Shown: positions 1 to 8,222 of the stretch, one piece after another
Numbering within the stretch: the first letter of the stretch is position 1
Layout of the letters: each line of letters begins with the position of its first letter
Assembly: GCF_946478805.1 (NCBI RefSeq)
Contig: NZ_CAMLDC010000035.1
Span: 1 to 23,876, forward strand
Origin: an uncultured Fluviicola sp.
GTDB lineage: Bacteria; Bacteroidota; Bacteroidia; Flavobacteriales; Crocinitomicaceae
Direction of reading: 5' to 3'
DNA: 23,876 nt
Notes under the pieces: generated by a model
What the model was told of the DNA's origin: nothing
Databases searched by the model: none
Seen by the model: the letters and a program-made list of their open reading frames with translations, nothing else
Made by a program: the position numbers and the translations under genes

Positions 1-1228
1 AAAAGAGATGTTCCTTTACCAATGCGACAGAATAATAGACTTCCGCCAAATGTTCCCAGGCATAGTTGAGATTCCCATCGCCCAGGATAAAACCCTTTCC
101 TCCGGCTTCCAGGTAATTCCGGTGTGGTTTGGAAAGTCCGGAAGTGACATAAGCCAGTCCGATCCGGTCATCCGGTCGTTTCCATTTCTTTCCTTCCCAA
201 ACGATTCCGGCACTGATACTCCGGTCAATCTCCGTAAACGCCCACGTTTCATTATTTCCATCGTTCCAGCTTGCGCGGAAAAAGACCCCGAGATCCGCTC
301 CCAAAGCTTGTTCGGCATTGATTGAAAACCCGAATTTCGAGCGGCCATACATGCGATTGGAAGTGATGTCGGGAATACTGTCGATGTTCTCCGGTTGGAT
401 GCTTTGACTGTAATTTCCCATGTGGGTCGTGTTGAAGAATGCCAAGATCCTTACAGCTCCTTTCAACTGATTGAACCGGTGCCGGTGCACATATTCCAGG
501 TTGTGGGATACTGAACGCCGGATGTTCCAATCCATGGTATTTCCGTTAGCTCCAGTTGGGAGTAGGGAAAAAGCATAGCGGATTTCGTGTTTGGGAGAAA
601 TGTACTCCATGATTGCACTCGGCGTATAACCCCGTGTATTTGCAGGATAATCCCAGGCACCATTATCCATTAAGGACCAAGCCATGAATTGCGTTCGGGG
701 ATCGTGACTGTAGGTATTGTCGTCAAAGAAATCTGCAATTCCGACTTTACCGACAGTTAAAGAGAGGTACTTTACAGGAATGTGCATTCCTATCTGATTT
801 TGGTCGCTTTCCTGGTAGGTCAGTTCCTTGCTTAAAGCAAATCGTTGTGTGAAAAACAGGCGCGCCAAATAAATCTGCGGAGCCGGACTTCCGACCCGGA
901 ATGTTTCTCCATTTGTTGCATCTCCAATTCCCAGTGCACTGCTCAATCCGGAACCTCCGGCAATTTCAGGGTTGAAATAAACGCTTGCACCTTTCCATAA
1001 GCGCGAACCGAGATAAAGCGTGGAGGTAATGGAAGCCTTGTTTTCCTTTTGGGTGGACAAACTGTTGTCGCCGGAATAAGGTGCGGAAAATGAGGGTTTG
1101 AACTGATTGATCACAGTAGCCTGCGCGTGGATTGTTAACCAATGATTTTTCAGGGAATCGGTTTCCTGGGAGAAAAGACTGGAACTGATACAGGTGAGAA
1201 GGAAAAGGATTTTCAACGCATGCTTCAT
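1..1228 (-). CDS. Carbohydrate-selective porin, OprB-like (3' end beyond window)
   Basis: The minus strand is open without a stop from the ATG at 1228 to the window edge: 409 codons, with the C-terminus missing. The protein starts with a signal peptide (MKHALKILFLLTCISSSLFSQ). It carries the hallmark of the OprB/carbohydrate-selective porin family at about residues 166-206: F-D-D-N-T-Y-S-H-D-P-R-T-Q-F, then N-G-A-W-D-Y-P-A-N-T-R-G-Y-T-P. The rest is alternating aromatic, beta-barrel-like sequence. The family forms outer-membrane barrels that admit sugars; the substrate here cannot be read. Bacteroidota members are about 430-450 residues, so perhaps 20-45 residues lie outside the window. Only 37 bp separate it from the gene upstream, so it may be the distal gene of that transcription unit. 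Several shorter open frames in this interval are shadows of it. Confidence 0.85.
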   Translation of the reverse strand, partial: MKHALKILFLLTCISSSLFSQETDSLKNHWLTIHAQATVINQFKPSFSAPYSGDNSLSTQKENKASITSTLYLGSRLWKGASVYFNPEIAGGSGLSSALGIGDATNGETFRVGSPAPQIYLARLFFTQRFALSKELTYQESDQNQIGMHIPVKYLSLTVGKVGIADFFDDNTYSHDPRTQFMAWSLMDNGAWDYPANTRGYTPSAIMEYISPKHEIRYAFSLLPTGANGNTMDWNIRRSVSHNLEYVHRHRFNQLKGAVRILAFFNTTHMGNYSQSIQPENIDSIPDITSNRMYGRSKFGFSINAEQALGADLGVFFRASWNDGNNETWAFTEIDRSISAGIVWEGKKWKRPDDRIGLAYVTSGLSKPHRNYLEAGGKGFILGDGNLNYAWEHLAEVYYSVALVKEHLF

Positions 1229-1265
1229 ATCCTGTAACTTTTAAAGTTCAACTATTTAAGTTACA

Positions 1266-2057
1266 CTATTTTTTTGATTTGGTTTTGCTGCTTTGTTCTT
1301 CGAAATAAGTTCCGTTGAACCGGTAAAACTTGTTTCCAGGAACTATTTCCCCTTTTTCATTCGTTGTGGAGATGGAAATGACCTTTTTCTTTTCGTCGTA
1401 CCTGATTGCGGCAACGGGTCTTTCAGAATTATCGATGACACTGAAAAAATCATAGGCGATATCCAATGAATTCCTCAGTCCATCCGGTGTTTTCATAAGC
1501 TGGATGCTGTCGTTTACCCCGGTATTTGTCAGTTCAAAGGCTTGAATGGATTGTCCGACATCCTTGGTAGAATAGATTCCATTCGCAATTCCCAGGTAGT
1601 AAGTCTTCTTTTTGGCTTTCAGGGTGAAGATTTCGGAATAAAAACAGCCCGGATCTCCTTCGTCCAGATGACACCAGGAAGTAAACGCATTCTCACCGAG
1701 CTTGAATTGGTAAATCGCGTTGAAAAAGTGCATGGTTCCACCAGTCTGGGAATCCCAGCTGTAGATTCGGAACTTTCCATCCTTTGAAGTCGCTACATTA
1801 CAAACGTATTTGTCCTTCAAGGCTTTGAAAGGATAATTGATCGTGTTATATCCTCTTGAAATCAAGGTGAAGAACTTCAATGAAAACAGATCGGTGTAAA
1901 ATGTCAGTGAATCGAAATCGCCGTAGTGAGAAGCACTCACTTTTTGGTAAATATCGACGAGTTCCTGCTCACGTTGCTCCAAACTTATTTCCTGGGCAGA
2001 AACGAATTGATTTCCGCTCAGGAAAAGAAAGAATACAAGGCATGGAAATCGAAACAT
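1266..2057 (-). CDS. Secreted protein of unknown function, coupled to the serine hydrolase gene
   Basis: A 263-residue protein that I do not recognise. I chose the ATG at 2057, not the upstream in-frame codon at 2087. The shorter form starts directly with a clean signal peptide (MFRFPCLVFFLFLSGNQFVSA, cleavage expected before Q-E) and begins 1 bp after the stop of the upstream hydrolase. The longer form would overlap that gene. The mature part has many aromatic residues and beta-strand-like stretches. It contains a G-G-T-M-H-F-F segment after W-D-S-Q-T near residue 100 and ends in a lysine-rich tail. No sorting domain, lipobox or metal motif is visible. The 1-bp spacing implies translational coupling, so it may act with the hydrolase in the envelope. 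No function is assigned. Confidence 0.8.
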   Translation of the reverse strand: MFRFPCLVFFLFLSGNQFVSAQEISLEQREQELVDIYQKVSASHYGDFDSLTFYTDLFSLKFFTLISRGYNTINYPFKALKDKYVCNVATSKDGKFRIYSWDSQTGGTMHFFNAIYQFKLGENAFTSWCHLDEGDPGCFYSEIFTLKAKKKTYYLGIANGIYSTKDVGQSIQAFELTNTGVNDSIQLMKTPDGLRNSLDIAYDFFSVIDNSERPVAAIRYDEKKKVISISTTNEKGEIVPGNKFYRFNGTYFEEQSSKTKSKK

Positions 2058-2058
2058 T

Positions 2059-3873
2059 TTATTTGCGTTTCGCAGTGAATTTCCCATTTGGCTGAATAAA
2101 TGTCACCGCGTTTGATTTTCCGTTCTCCACGGTGAATTTCACGCTGTAACCTTTGGCGACTGTCAGATCGAACGTGTCATTTCCAACAGAAACGGTTTCG
2201 TAATCCGGTTGGCCCGGAACCAATACCATCAGGGTGGTTCCTTTCAGATAGATTTTAACCGACTGACCTTCCAGGTCGTAATCACCAACGTATTTGCTCA
2301 AATCATTACCGGATAAATTCACTTTGATCGGTTGACGGGTGAAGACTGTTTCTTTTCCAGGTTCACCCAGATCTAATGAAGCTGTTTCTATTTTTCCACT
2401 GTTTGCAGTTCCAAAATTGATCAGGAAATGGCTCTCGTCACTTCCGTCAGAATCATCGTTCGGATCCACGGATTTAAATTCGAACACATCGTAATGATAA
2501 TGTTTCAACCAGGCTTTTTCCCCGGCAACGAAAGTGAAAAGCGTATCGTTCTTAAAGGTGATCAGGAATTGGGAGAAAGCAGGATTTCCATACAAACCGG
2601 CATAATCTGCGAGCGGATGGGAAAGATGCGTGTTCATGACTTGTAATGAATCTGATGCTTTTTCTACTTTTTTCATCGCTTCCATCATGTCTTCGCGCTG
2701 TTTCTTCGCATCCGCGTTCCATGGAATGGACGGCAGGGCAAACAATTTGTCTGAAATCAGGTTTCGTACAATCTCCGGAACTTCCGAACCGTTTTGATTG
2801 GTCAGAACTACAATTCCGATGGAATCCGTTGGATAAAATGCCACATTTGCAGAGAAACCATCGATGTTTCCTCCATGTTGTACGAGGTAATGTCCGCGGT
2901 AGGATTCCAGGAACCAACCCAATCCGTAATTGGTGAATTGAATATCGGGATGAGTAGTAGGTTGTCCTCCGTTAACGATCATCTGGGAACTCGAAGCGTC
3001 TCTCACATACGAAGCCGGAATGATCTCATTTCCATTGAATTTCCCACCCATGATCCAGGTTGAAACCCAATTTCCCATATCATTTGCACATGAGTTGATA
3101 CTGCCCGCAGGCCCCATTCCGTTGATATTGTAGTAATCCAATTTCTTGATTGCAGACTGTTTATCTATGGTATAAGGAAGCGAGGCATCCGCATCTTTTT
3201 CAGTGGCGAAGATATCCGTATTGCTGTGCGTCATTTTCAACGGGGCGAAGAAACGCTCCCGGATATTGGTTTCCCAGCTTTTCTCGGTGATTTTTTCTGC
3301 AATCATTCCCTGGGCCAGGAACATGAAATTGTTGTATTGCCATTTCTGACGCAATTTCGCGTTCGGCTCCATGTATTTCACCCGTTGGATCAAACTATCG
3401 CGATTGGGAGTGTTGAACATGTACCACGAATAATCAAAGCGCGAAAGCCCGGTACGGTGACACATCATATCGCGAATCGTGATCCCGGTATTCATGTAAT
3501 CGTATTTGAAAGTCAATTGAGGCAAATGGGTTGTCGCCAGGTCGTCCAGTTTCAATTTTCCTTCTTTTTCCAACTGACCGATGATGGCAGCTGTGAATGC
3601 CTTACTGGATGAACCGATTGCAAACAAGGTGTTTGGAGTAACCGGTTTTTTGTTTTCCAGGTCGCGGTATCCGAAACCTTTCGAGAAAATGATCTGGTCT
3701 TTGTAAACGATAGCCACCGAGTAACCTGCCACTTTCTGGTCTGCAAGTACCTGGTTCAATTCTTTCTCCACACCTGAAAGGCGCTTGGCAAAGTCCGGCT
3801 TCTTTTCTTTTGATTGGGAAATCGCAGGTGAGACCAGTGCAGCGGTCAGCAAAAGGGTAAGGATTTGTTTCAT
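2059..3873 (-). CDS. Serine hydrolase, class C beta-lactamase fold, with C-terminal DUF3471-like domains
   Basis: 604 residues with a signal peptide (MKQILTLLLTAALVSPAISQ), so exported. The catalytic domain (about 25-375) has the three penicillin-recognising motifs: S88-x-x-K91 in A-I-G-S-S-S-K-A-F-T, Y180-N-N182, and H333-G-G335 in Q-H-G-G-N-I-D-G-F. After it come two beta-rich segments, about 415-470 (A-D-Y-A-G-L-Y-G) and 515-604 (Y-V-G-D-Y-D-L-E-G-Q), of the DUF3471 type often found on these enzymes. The family includes esterases, D-aminopeptidases and peptidoglycan-related hydrolases. The substrate cannot be read, and true beta-lactamase activity is unlikely given HGG in place of KTG. It is the first gene of a minus-strand group with the unknown secreted protein and possibly the porin. 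Confidence 0.92.
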   Translation of the reverse strand: MKQILTLLLTAALVSPAISQSKEKKPDFAKRLSGVEKELNQVLADQKVAGYSVAIVYKDQIIFSKGFGYRDLENKKPVTPNTLFAIGSSSKAFTAAIIGQLEKEGKLKLDDLATTHLPQLTFKYDYMNTGITIRDMMCHRTGLSRFDYSWYMFNTPNRDSLIQRVKYMEPNAKLRQKWQYNNFMFLAQGMIAEKITEKSWETNIRERFFAPLKMTHSNTDIFATEKDADASLPYTIDKQSAIKKLDYYNINGMGPAGSINSCANDMGNWVSTWIMGGKFNGNEIIPASYVRDASSSQMIVNGGQPTTHPDIQFTNYGLGWFLESYRGHYLVQHGGNIDGFSANVAFYPTDSIGIVVLTNQNGSEVPEIVRNLISDKLFALPSIPWNADAKKQREDMMEAMKKVEKASDSLQVMNTHLSHPLADYAGLYGNPAFSQFLITFKNDTLFTFVAGEKAWLKHYHYDVFEFKSVDPNDDSDGSDESHFLINFGTANSGKIETASLDLGEPGKETVFTRQPIKVNLSGNDLSKYVGDYDLEGQSVKIYLKGTTLMVLVPGQPDYETVSVGNDTFDLTVAKGYSVKFTVENGKSNAVTFIQPNGKFTAKRK

Positions 3874-3890
3874 CGTTTATTCTGTTTAAT

Positions 3891-3898
3891 CGAAAGTA
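3891..3898 (-). promoter_or_regulatory. Possible -7 box of the serine hydrolase promoter
   Basis: The minus strand reads TACTTTCG here, one base off the Bacteroidota -7 consensus TAnnTTTG and 17 bp before the ATG at 3873. I could not place a convincing -33 TTTG at the right distance, so this is tentative. Confidence 0.3.
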
Positions 3899-3945
3899 AA
3901 TGTAAGAAAAAACTTCTTGCTCCTGTGTGATTGGAGGGGGAAAAG

Positions 3946-4422
3946 CTATTTCAAATCTCCCGAAGGTTGTTTCCGGCTTTTAATTAGGGAAACCACGATG
4001 TTCAATACAAAAATAACCTGCGCCCCCACGAGCGTATAAATTGCATAGATAATCCAGTCGATTGCTTCGTCCTGTTGATTTTGGACGTCATCCATCACGC
4101 TGTAAGCGGGAGTTGTTGCCGGCATTACTTCTTGTTGCCGGGTGGAAAGATAGATAATCACCAAACTGGCAACCGTAAGTAAATAATGAGTTGCAAAAAG
4201 GTATTTGTTCATCGGTTTCCGAAAGAGCTCGAAACAGAGGGCAATTCCTGCAAATAATAAGAACAGACCGGCAAGTACTAACCAAAAAACACTTTTTGGA
4301 AGAACAACATAGGTGTCATCAAAAACAATATTCAGGCCTTCGGATTGTCCGAACCAAGCCATTGCTCCAAAAACGAGGATAGTGACGGAATAAACAATTG
4401 AAATAAAACGACCTTTGAACAT
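3946..4422 (-). CDS. Four-helix membrane protein of unknown function
   Basis: 158 residues starting at ATG 4422. Four hydrophobic helices are visible at about residues 7-24, 44-66, 74-93 and 119-147. A short polar loop between helices 3 and 4 is rich in Q, D and E, and the tail is basic (S-R-K-Q). There is no lipobox, no charged residue inside the helices suggesting a transporter, and no known motif. It lies between the serine hydrolase and the DUF4180 gene, with a gap of about 70 bp on either side, so co-transcription is uncertain. I do not recognise the family. It is most likely a real inner-membrane protein because the frame has a good ATG start and normal composition for the region. Confidence 0.7.
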   Translation of the reverse strand: MFKGRFISIVYSVTILVFGAMAWFGQSEGLNIVFDDTYVVLPKSVFWLVLAGLFLLFAGIALCFELFRKPMNKYLFATHYLLTVASLVIIYLSTRQQEVMPATTPAYSVMDDVQNQQDEAIDWIIYAIYTLVGAQVIFVLNIVVSLIKSRKQPSGDLK

Positions 4423-4490
4423 GCTTCAAGATAGTCAAAATAAATAAGACTTTACCTTCTTGAAGTAAATTCATCAATGATAATTGCCAA

Positions 4491-4859
4491 TTAAGCCACG
4501 GACAATTTCTCCAGTGCTTCCTCCAAAGAATTTAAAAAGTTCACCTGTTTCCCCTGGTTGCTTTCATACATGAAATCGGTGATGCTTTTACTTGTATGGT
4601 CGGAAAAATCACCTACAATTGCCAGGCGAACACGGTAATTGGAGAATTTTTGCAGGATTTCACCGGCCATTCCGTTCTTCAGATCGAAGAAAGTGGGGGT
4701 GATGTTCCTTTCGTAAAGGATGATGCGGTCGAACCCCTGGTAATAGAGATTCCCGAGCAGGTCTAAACCGTCTTCTTCTTTTTCGATAATGATTGGGATC
4801 GCTTCAGAAATGATTTCCGCTATTTGTATTCCGTCTACTTTGTGTGATTTGATGAGCAT
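4491..4859 (-). CDS. DUF4180 domain protein
   Basis: 122 residues, essentially one DUF4180 domain. The recognisable core is at about residues 57-86: F-F-D-L-K-N-G-M-A-G-E-I-L-Q-K-F, then N-Y-R-V-R-L-A-I-V-G-D-F-S. The N-terminal half has the usual pattern of a short strand, a helix and D-L-L-G-N-L-Y-Y-Q-G-F-D. The protein has no signal peptide, so it is cytoplasmic. The family is small, widespread and has no established biochemical role; some members sit near transcription regulators, but none is adjacent here. Its length is typical. The gene lies 32 bp upstream of nothing obvious and 32 bp downstream of the next minus-strand gene, so it may be the second gene of a pair with the membrane protein at 4892-5428. 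Confidence 0.88.
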   Translation of the reverse strand: MLIKSHKVDGIQIAEIISEAIPIIIEKEEDGLDLLGNLYYQGFDRIILYERNITPTFFDLKNGMAGEILQKFSNYRVRLAIVGDFSDHTSKSITDFMYESNQGKQVNFLNSLEEALEKLSVA

Positions 4860-4891
4860 ACCCTTATTGTTCTGTTTATAGTAAAAGTATC

Positions 4892-5428
4892 TTAGTTTTC
4901 AATAAATGCCAAATCCAGGTAGAAATTAGTGTGATTCGCCGGGTCCAAATAGAGGGTTGTTTCCTTTTGAATGGCAAAATACATTTCCAGGCTTTTCGGC
5001 TCCAGGTGAGAAGGCCAATGGAACTGTTTCTTTTCACCGTCCAATTCTACTTCAAACGTGAGGATTGTTTGGATATTTTCCTGCCTGATCTCAATGTCTC
5101 CTCCGAAACTTTGCACAAAACGCGAGTCTTCCCATTTATTGCTCCTGATCTGAACCGAATCGAGGTCAATTTGGAATGATGTTCCGTATTGCATAATATC
5201 CAATTGCTCTTGTTCCTCCCGTTTCTTTTTTTTCTTCGAATAACGTAAGACAATCAGCAGAACGATCCCGAACAGGAGCATACAGGCTATCCCGATTGAA
5301 AGCATTATGTAACTTACGTAGTTGTCAAAACTGTGAAGTGCGCCACGGATCAGGAGGTAGCCCAGAAAGCTCAACGCAAATGAGCTGATGAGTGCAAGTA
5401 CCAGGATACGTTCTTTGAGGTTTTTCAT
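4892..5428 (-). CDS. Two-helix membrane protein of unknown function
   Basis: 178 residues from ATG 5428. Two membrane helices at about residues 8-28 and 38-62 are followed by a strongly basic stretch (Y-S-K-K-K-K-K-R) that should anchor the remainder in the cytoplasm. Residues 75-178 form a soluble, beta-rich domain (for example I-E-I-R-Q-E-N-I-Q-T-I-L-T-F-E-V-E-L-D-G) that ends at F-I-E-N. The layout resembles small PH-like or bacterial sensor domains, but I cannot name a family. It precedes the DUF4180 gene by 32 bp on the same strand, which suggests a two-gene unit. No clear promoter box was found in the 116 bp upstream. Confidence 0.72.
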   Translation of the reverse strand: MKNLKERILVLALISSFALSFLGYLLIRGALHSFDNYVSYIMLSIGIACMLLFGIVLLIVLRYSKKKKKREEQEQLDIMQYGTSFQIDLDSVQIRSNKWEDSRFVQSFGGDIEIRQENIQTILTFEVELDGEKKQFHWPSHLEPKSLEMYFAIQKETTLYLDPANHTNFYLDLAFIEN

Positions 5429-5544
5429 TTGTATTTATACTTGTTTCCTGCAGATTCGGTGGTTTCCACAGACTGTTCTTATCGTAAAATTCAACAATAC
5501 TTCTGCATAATTTACTCAATCAGCGGGAATTAAACAGGGTTTTG

Positions 5545-6135
5545 CTATAAAAGTATCTCATTTTTGTAAAGTTCCACCAGGTTCTCAAATGAAATCCGGT
5601 TTGCTGCCCTGGGAGAAGTGGAATACAAAACCACCAGTTCGATTGTCCGGTCCCGGTATTGAAACGAACTTCTGATCGGTCTTTTCCCTGTTGGAAAGCG
5701 GTGGCTGATTTCCTTCATGGCCAAAAACCGGTTAAACCACCTTGCCGCACTTTCTTTTCCCGAACTGCTGGTGAAAATGAGCTTCCGGATTCCCGGGTTT
5801 TCATCCAGGATCTGGAAGATGTTCATGAATTCAACAACGCTCAGGTTCTCATCCAGCGAACTGTTCTCGCTGCGAAGAATGTGCTGTCCCATATCCGTAA
5901 CAGCCACATGCAGTTTTCGCAGTAGGTCTTTCCGTTCTTCAACGGCCAATTCCCCACCCGGATAATGTAATTCCGTTTCCGCTATGCGGGCAATGACTCT
6001 CCAAAAGAAGTTGGCTTTATTGGGATAGAAGAAATCGAATGACCAGTTTCGTTGGGTCGGCGGGAAGGTGCCAACGATGAGTACTTTGCTGTTTTCAGGT
6101 GCAAACCAGTTCCAGGGATGAAGTTCTTTCTGCAT
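5545..6135 (-). CDS. Uracil-DNA glycosylase superfamily protein
   Basis: 196 residues from ATG 6135. The fold is recognised from motif I, L-I-V-G-T-F-P-P at 19-26, followed by F-F-Y-P-N-K-A-N-F-F-W (35-45). The second motif is L-Y-S-T-S-P-R-A-A near residue 170, matching the S-T-S-P loop of mug/family-4/6-like glycosylases. A central K-L-I-F-T-S-S-S-G-K-E segment is the expected buried strand. Members remove uracil or mismatched bases from DNA, but this subgroup is mostly uncharacterised, and I see no Cys pattern for an iron-sulfur cluster. The protein is cytoplasmic. It is preceded on its strand by TATTTTAG three bases before the ATG, which resembles a Bacteroidota -7 box but would leave no leader. 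The 116-bp gap downstream separates it from the next gene. Confidence 0.85.
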   Translation of the reverse strand: MQKELHPWNWFAPENSKVLIVGTFPPTQRNWSFDFFYPNKANFFWRVIARIAETELHYPGGELAVEERKDLLRKLHVAVTDMGQHILRSENSSLDENLSVVEFMNIFQILDENPGIRKLIFTSSSGKESAARWFNRFLAMKEISHRFPTGKRPIRSSFQYRDRTIELVVLYSTSPRAANRISFENLVELYKNEILL

Positions 6136-6513
6136 GGTCTAAAATAATCATTTTCCACCTTTTTCATTGCCAAAAAGGTGGAGCCAAAAGTCTAGGCGTG
6201 GGTAAACCGATCGACCTGTTAGCGGAGTATGCCGGATTTTTTCTTTAAACTCGTCGTACCTCCTCAAACAGAAGAAAAAATAACCGTCATTTACCGCACA
6301 GGTGCCCGATCTTGTTCACCTAATCGCCGGATTGAGATTAATGCAAGGTTTATTATTCCTGTTTTCTTACAAGAGCGAAACGCACGAGGATTTTTTAGGG
6401 TCTCGATGTTAAAATCAGTACGAAAGACGCTTTATCTATGCTCTGTAGAGTAAATTTTCTATTATTTTGTCCTTACATGTATTGATAAAATCCTTTTAGC
6501 GTGCACTAATAGA
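6136..6513. other. Gene-free interval of 378 bp
   Basis: No frame here shows a convincing protein. A 74-codon plus-strand frame at 6229-6453 has no recognisable motif and irregular composition. The interval contains one strong inverted repeat at 6154-6182 and turns AT-rich from about 6440 towards the accessory genes. It could be the scar of a lost gene or an integration site, but I see no direct evidence for either. Confidence 0.5.
6154..6182. repeat. Perfect 11-bp inverted repeat (hairpin)
   Basis: The arms TCCACCTTTTT (6154-6164) and AAAAAGGTGGA (6172-6182) are perfectly complementary around a 7-base loop. It lies 19 bp upstream of the glycosylase start. Neither strand has a good T-tract after the stem, so it is a poor intrinsic terminator. 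It may be a dispersed palindromic element or an RNA structure near the glycosylase promoter. Confidence 0.75.
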
Positions 6514-7254
6514 TCAGATTTCGAAAATCTCTTGAGCTTTTTTCCAATTTTTCTTTAAAATTGGTCGATTAACGGTTGTCTCACCGTGAGAAGGTTCTCC
6601 GGAAAAATGACAGAACTTTTCAGAGTAATCCGGATCGGCATATTCATTCCATTTCTTATAAGCTTCATAACTCAAGGGTCTTTCGATGTTGAACGGGATT
6701 TTTATCCCTGTTCGGATGCAAAAGCCAGTTTGTTTGTTGGAAACGTTTGAAGATATGCTTTTAATTTCTGTTGTCTTTTTATCAATTTTAGGTTGGGTTT
6801 CCACCGTGACTTTTTTTATTGACATCCTTATTTCTTGACTAATGGTCAAAAGTCGTTGAACTTCTTCCAATGTATCGTTATATAATTGCGGATCATCGGC
6901 TTTGGAAATGTAGATGCCCATTTCGTTATTATTCTGCTGTGAAAACTCATACAAGTTCATGGATGTAATGATCGCTTCGTTCTCATTGATGTAACACTTT
7001 GCATGTAAGTTCTTACACAAACTGGTGCGAATTCCCATTTGACTTTCCAGCCAATTATTTTCATCAGGTTGAAGCTTGTTCTCACGAAATACAATCCGGA
7101 TATCACGTTTTTGAACATTTAAATTGCTTAAATGTTCCTTTATACGTTCCGTAAATTGTAAGTAAGGACTTACAAGGATCAGCTTATCCTTTGTTCTTTT
7201 TATGAGTTCTTCCAGATGATAAGAAACACCTGTTGTATTTAGAAATTTTGCCAT
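6514..7254 (-). CDS. Phospholipase D-fold (single HKD-like motif) protein
   Basis: I chose ATG 7254 (246 residues) because M-A-K-F-L-N-T-T-G is a natural family start; an upstream in-frame codon at 7287 would add 11 residues across a repeat. Residues 1-120 form one PLD-like domain: L-I-L-V-S-P-Y-L-Q at 25-33, then H84-A-K86 with Glu91 where Asp is usual, I-T-S-M-N100-L-Y, and N110-E111. One motif per chain suggests a dimeric active site, as in Nuc/BfiI-type nucleases; nuclease activity is an inference. The C-terminal 60 residues contain C-I-R-T-G-I-K-I-P-F and C-H-F-S-G, a possible zinc-binding tail. Base composition is ordinary (26 G/C in 6661-6720), unlike the two AT-rich genes upstream on the same strand. 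It could be a stand-alone nuclease or part of a defence locus. Confidence 0.82.
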   Translation of the reverse strand: MAKFLNTTGVSYHLEELIKRTKDKLILVSPYLQFTERIKEHLSNLNVQKRDIRIVFRENKLQPDENNWLESQMGIRTSLCKNLHAKCYINENEAIITSMNLYEFSQQNNNEMGIYISKADDPQLYNDTLEEVQRLLTISQEIRMSIKKVTVETQPKIDKKTTEIKSISSNVSNKQTGFCIRTGIKIPFNIERPLSYEAYKKWNEYADPDYSEKFCHFSGEPSHGETTVNRPILKKNWKKAQEIFEI

Positions 7255-7267
7255 GGCTTTGTGGGGG

Positions 7268-7277
7268 TAATTGGAGC
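7268..7277 (+). repeat. Left copy of 10-bp direct repeat TAATTGGAGC
   Basis: TAATTGGAGC occurs here and again at 9179-9188 in the same orientation. The pair brackets the two most AT-rich genes of the window. It looks like a possible target-site duplication or recombination footprint. The repeat is short, so chance is not excluded. Confidence 0.5.
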
Positions 7278-7341
7278 GAGTGAGCAAGATGCTCCTACAG
7301 ATTGATGAAATTAATAAACATTTATCGAGTGAGTTTAATTG

Positions 7342-8220
7342 CTATTTAATTTCTACAGCAATACTTGCCAATTGCCTTGCAATCTCAGTTTTCTTTTCCT
7401 TAATTTTTCGCTCTTCTTCTAATTCAATTAATAATAATTCGATACTGCTTTTTATTATTGGAAAATATTTGAGACAATCCTCTTCGTTTAATTCATGTAT
7501 GCCTTTGCTAATAATAGAGTAAAGTATAGTGTTTTCAATTAAAAAATTCGGAAGGTGATTTTTTAATAATGACATTTTTTCTCTTACTCGACTTTTTTGG
7601 TATAGATCTTCGTCCCAAGTAGCCCCAGTTTTAGCTTTGTCGTAAGCTGGCTTTACAATAAAATTCTCAATTATTCGTCTTAAATAAACATATGATCCAA
7701 CTCCAATTCCATGTGAAAAAAGACCGATTGCTTTGTTAAATTCCTTAAAATAAATATCACCAAGTGTTTTTTTGTATTTCTTTATTTCAAAAGCATTTAT
7801 ATCAGCAAGAGAAGGGAACTGACCTATTTTTTGAATTTCTTTATCTTTTACCAACAGAAAATGATACATTACATGATTGTTATCTCTTGAGCAAAAGAAT
7901 TTTCTCTCAATTAATCGATTCCAATTCATATATACTTCATTCCAATCTTCACTTCTCGAAATTGTGATAAGATGACCATTTTGTCTTCCTAATCTTGTTT
8001 GAGGTCTTTTATCTTCAGGTGTAAAGACAGAGAGTGATTTGCAACTAATACAATAACAGTCAATAGTATTAATACCATATACGATTTCAAATATTAGATC
8101 TTTATCTTCTTCATTGAGTTCAAAGCTGGAATATGGTGAGGTGTTAATGAAAAATTCAGATCGTTCAGGAAGTTTTAATTTACTCATAGTTAGATTTTTT
8201 TGTAATATAAAATTTGACAT
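7342..8220 (-). CDS. AT-rich hypothetical protein with N-terminal Cys pair and DUF4145/HEPN-like C-terminus
   Basis: 292 residues from ATG 8220 (an alternative ATG is 11 codons in, at 8187). The N-terminal half has C57-I-S-C60, then C110 and H116/H120, a possible zinc ribbon. The middle has I-G-Q-F-P-S-L-A-D-I (132-141). The C-terminal helical half has Y-V-Y-L-R-R-I-I-E-N (177-186), K-M-S-L-L-K-N-H-L-P (215-224) and S-K-G-I-H-E-L-N-E-E-D-C (238-249). I recall this pattern from a widespread, patchily distributed hypothetical family, sometimes misnamed short-chain dehydrogenase. The helical half is reminiscent of DUF4145/HEPN proteins but lacks an R-x4-6-H RNase motif. Very AT-rich (12 G/C in 7741-7800). 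Its start lies 2 bp after the stop of 8223-9131, so the two are one operon. Function unknown. Confidence 0.75.
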   Translation of the reverse strand: MSNFILQKNLTMSKLKLPERSEFFINTSPYSSFELNEEDKDLIFEIVYGINTIDCYCISCKSLSVFTPEDKRPQTRLGRQNGHLITISRSEDWNEVYMNWNRLIERKFFCSRDNNHVMYHFLLVKDKEIQKIGQFPSLADINAFEIKKYKKTLGDIYFKEFNKAIGLFSHGIGVGSYVYLRRIIENFIVKPAYDKAKTGATWDEDLYQKSRVREKMSLLKNHLPNFLIENTILYSIISKGIHELNEEDCLKYFPIIKSSIELLLIELEEERKIKEKKTEIARQLASIAVEIK

Positions 8221-8222
8221 CT

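Noticed and set aside
2059..3873. Antibiotic-resistance beta-lactamase.
   Set aside because: The third motif is HGG, not KTG, and the protein carries DUF3471-like C-terminal domains, which fits general serine hydrolases, not resistance enzymes.
6229..6453. 74-codon plus-strand open frame in the gene-free interval.
   Set aside because: No motif, no start context, no promoter, and composition not typical of local genes.
7342..8220. HEPN RNase assignment for the AT-rich cassette protein.
   Set aside because: The C-terminal half recalls DUF4145/HEPN helices, but no R-x4-6-H motif precedes H242, so an RNase call is not supported.
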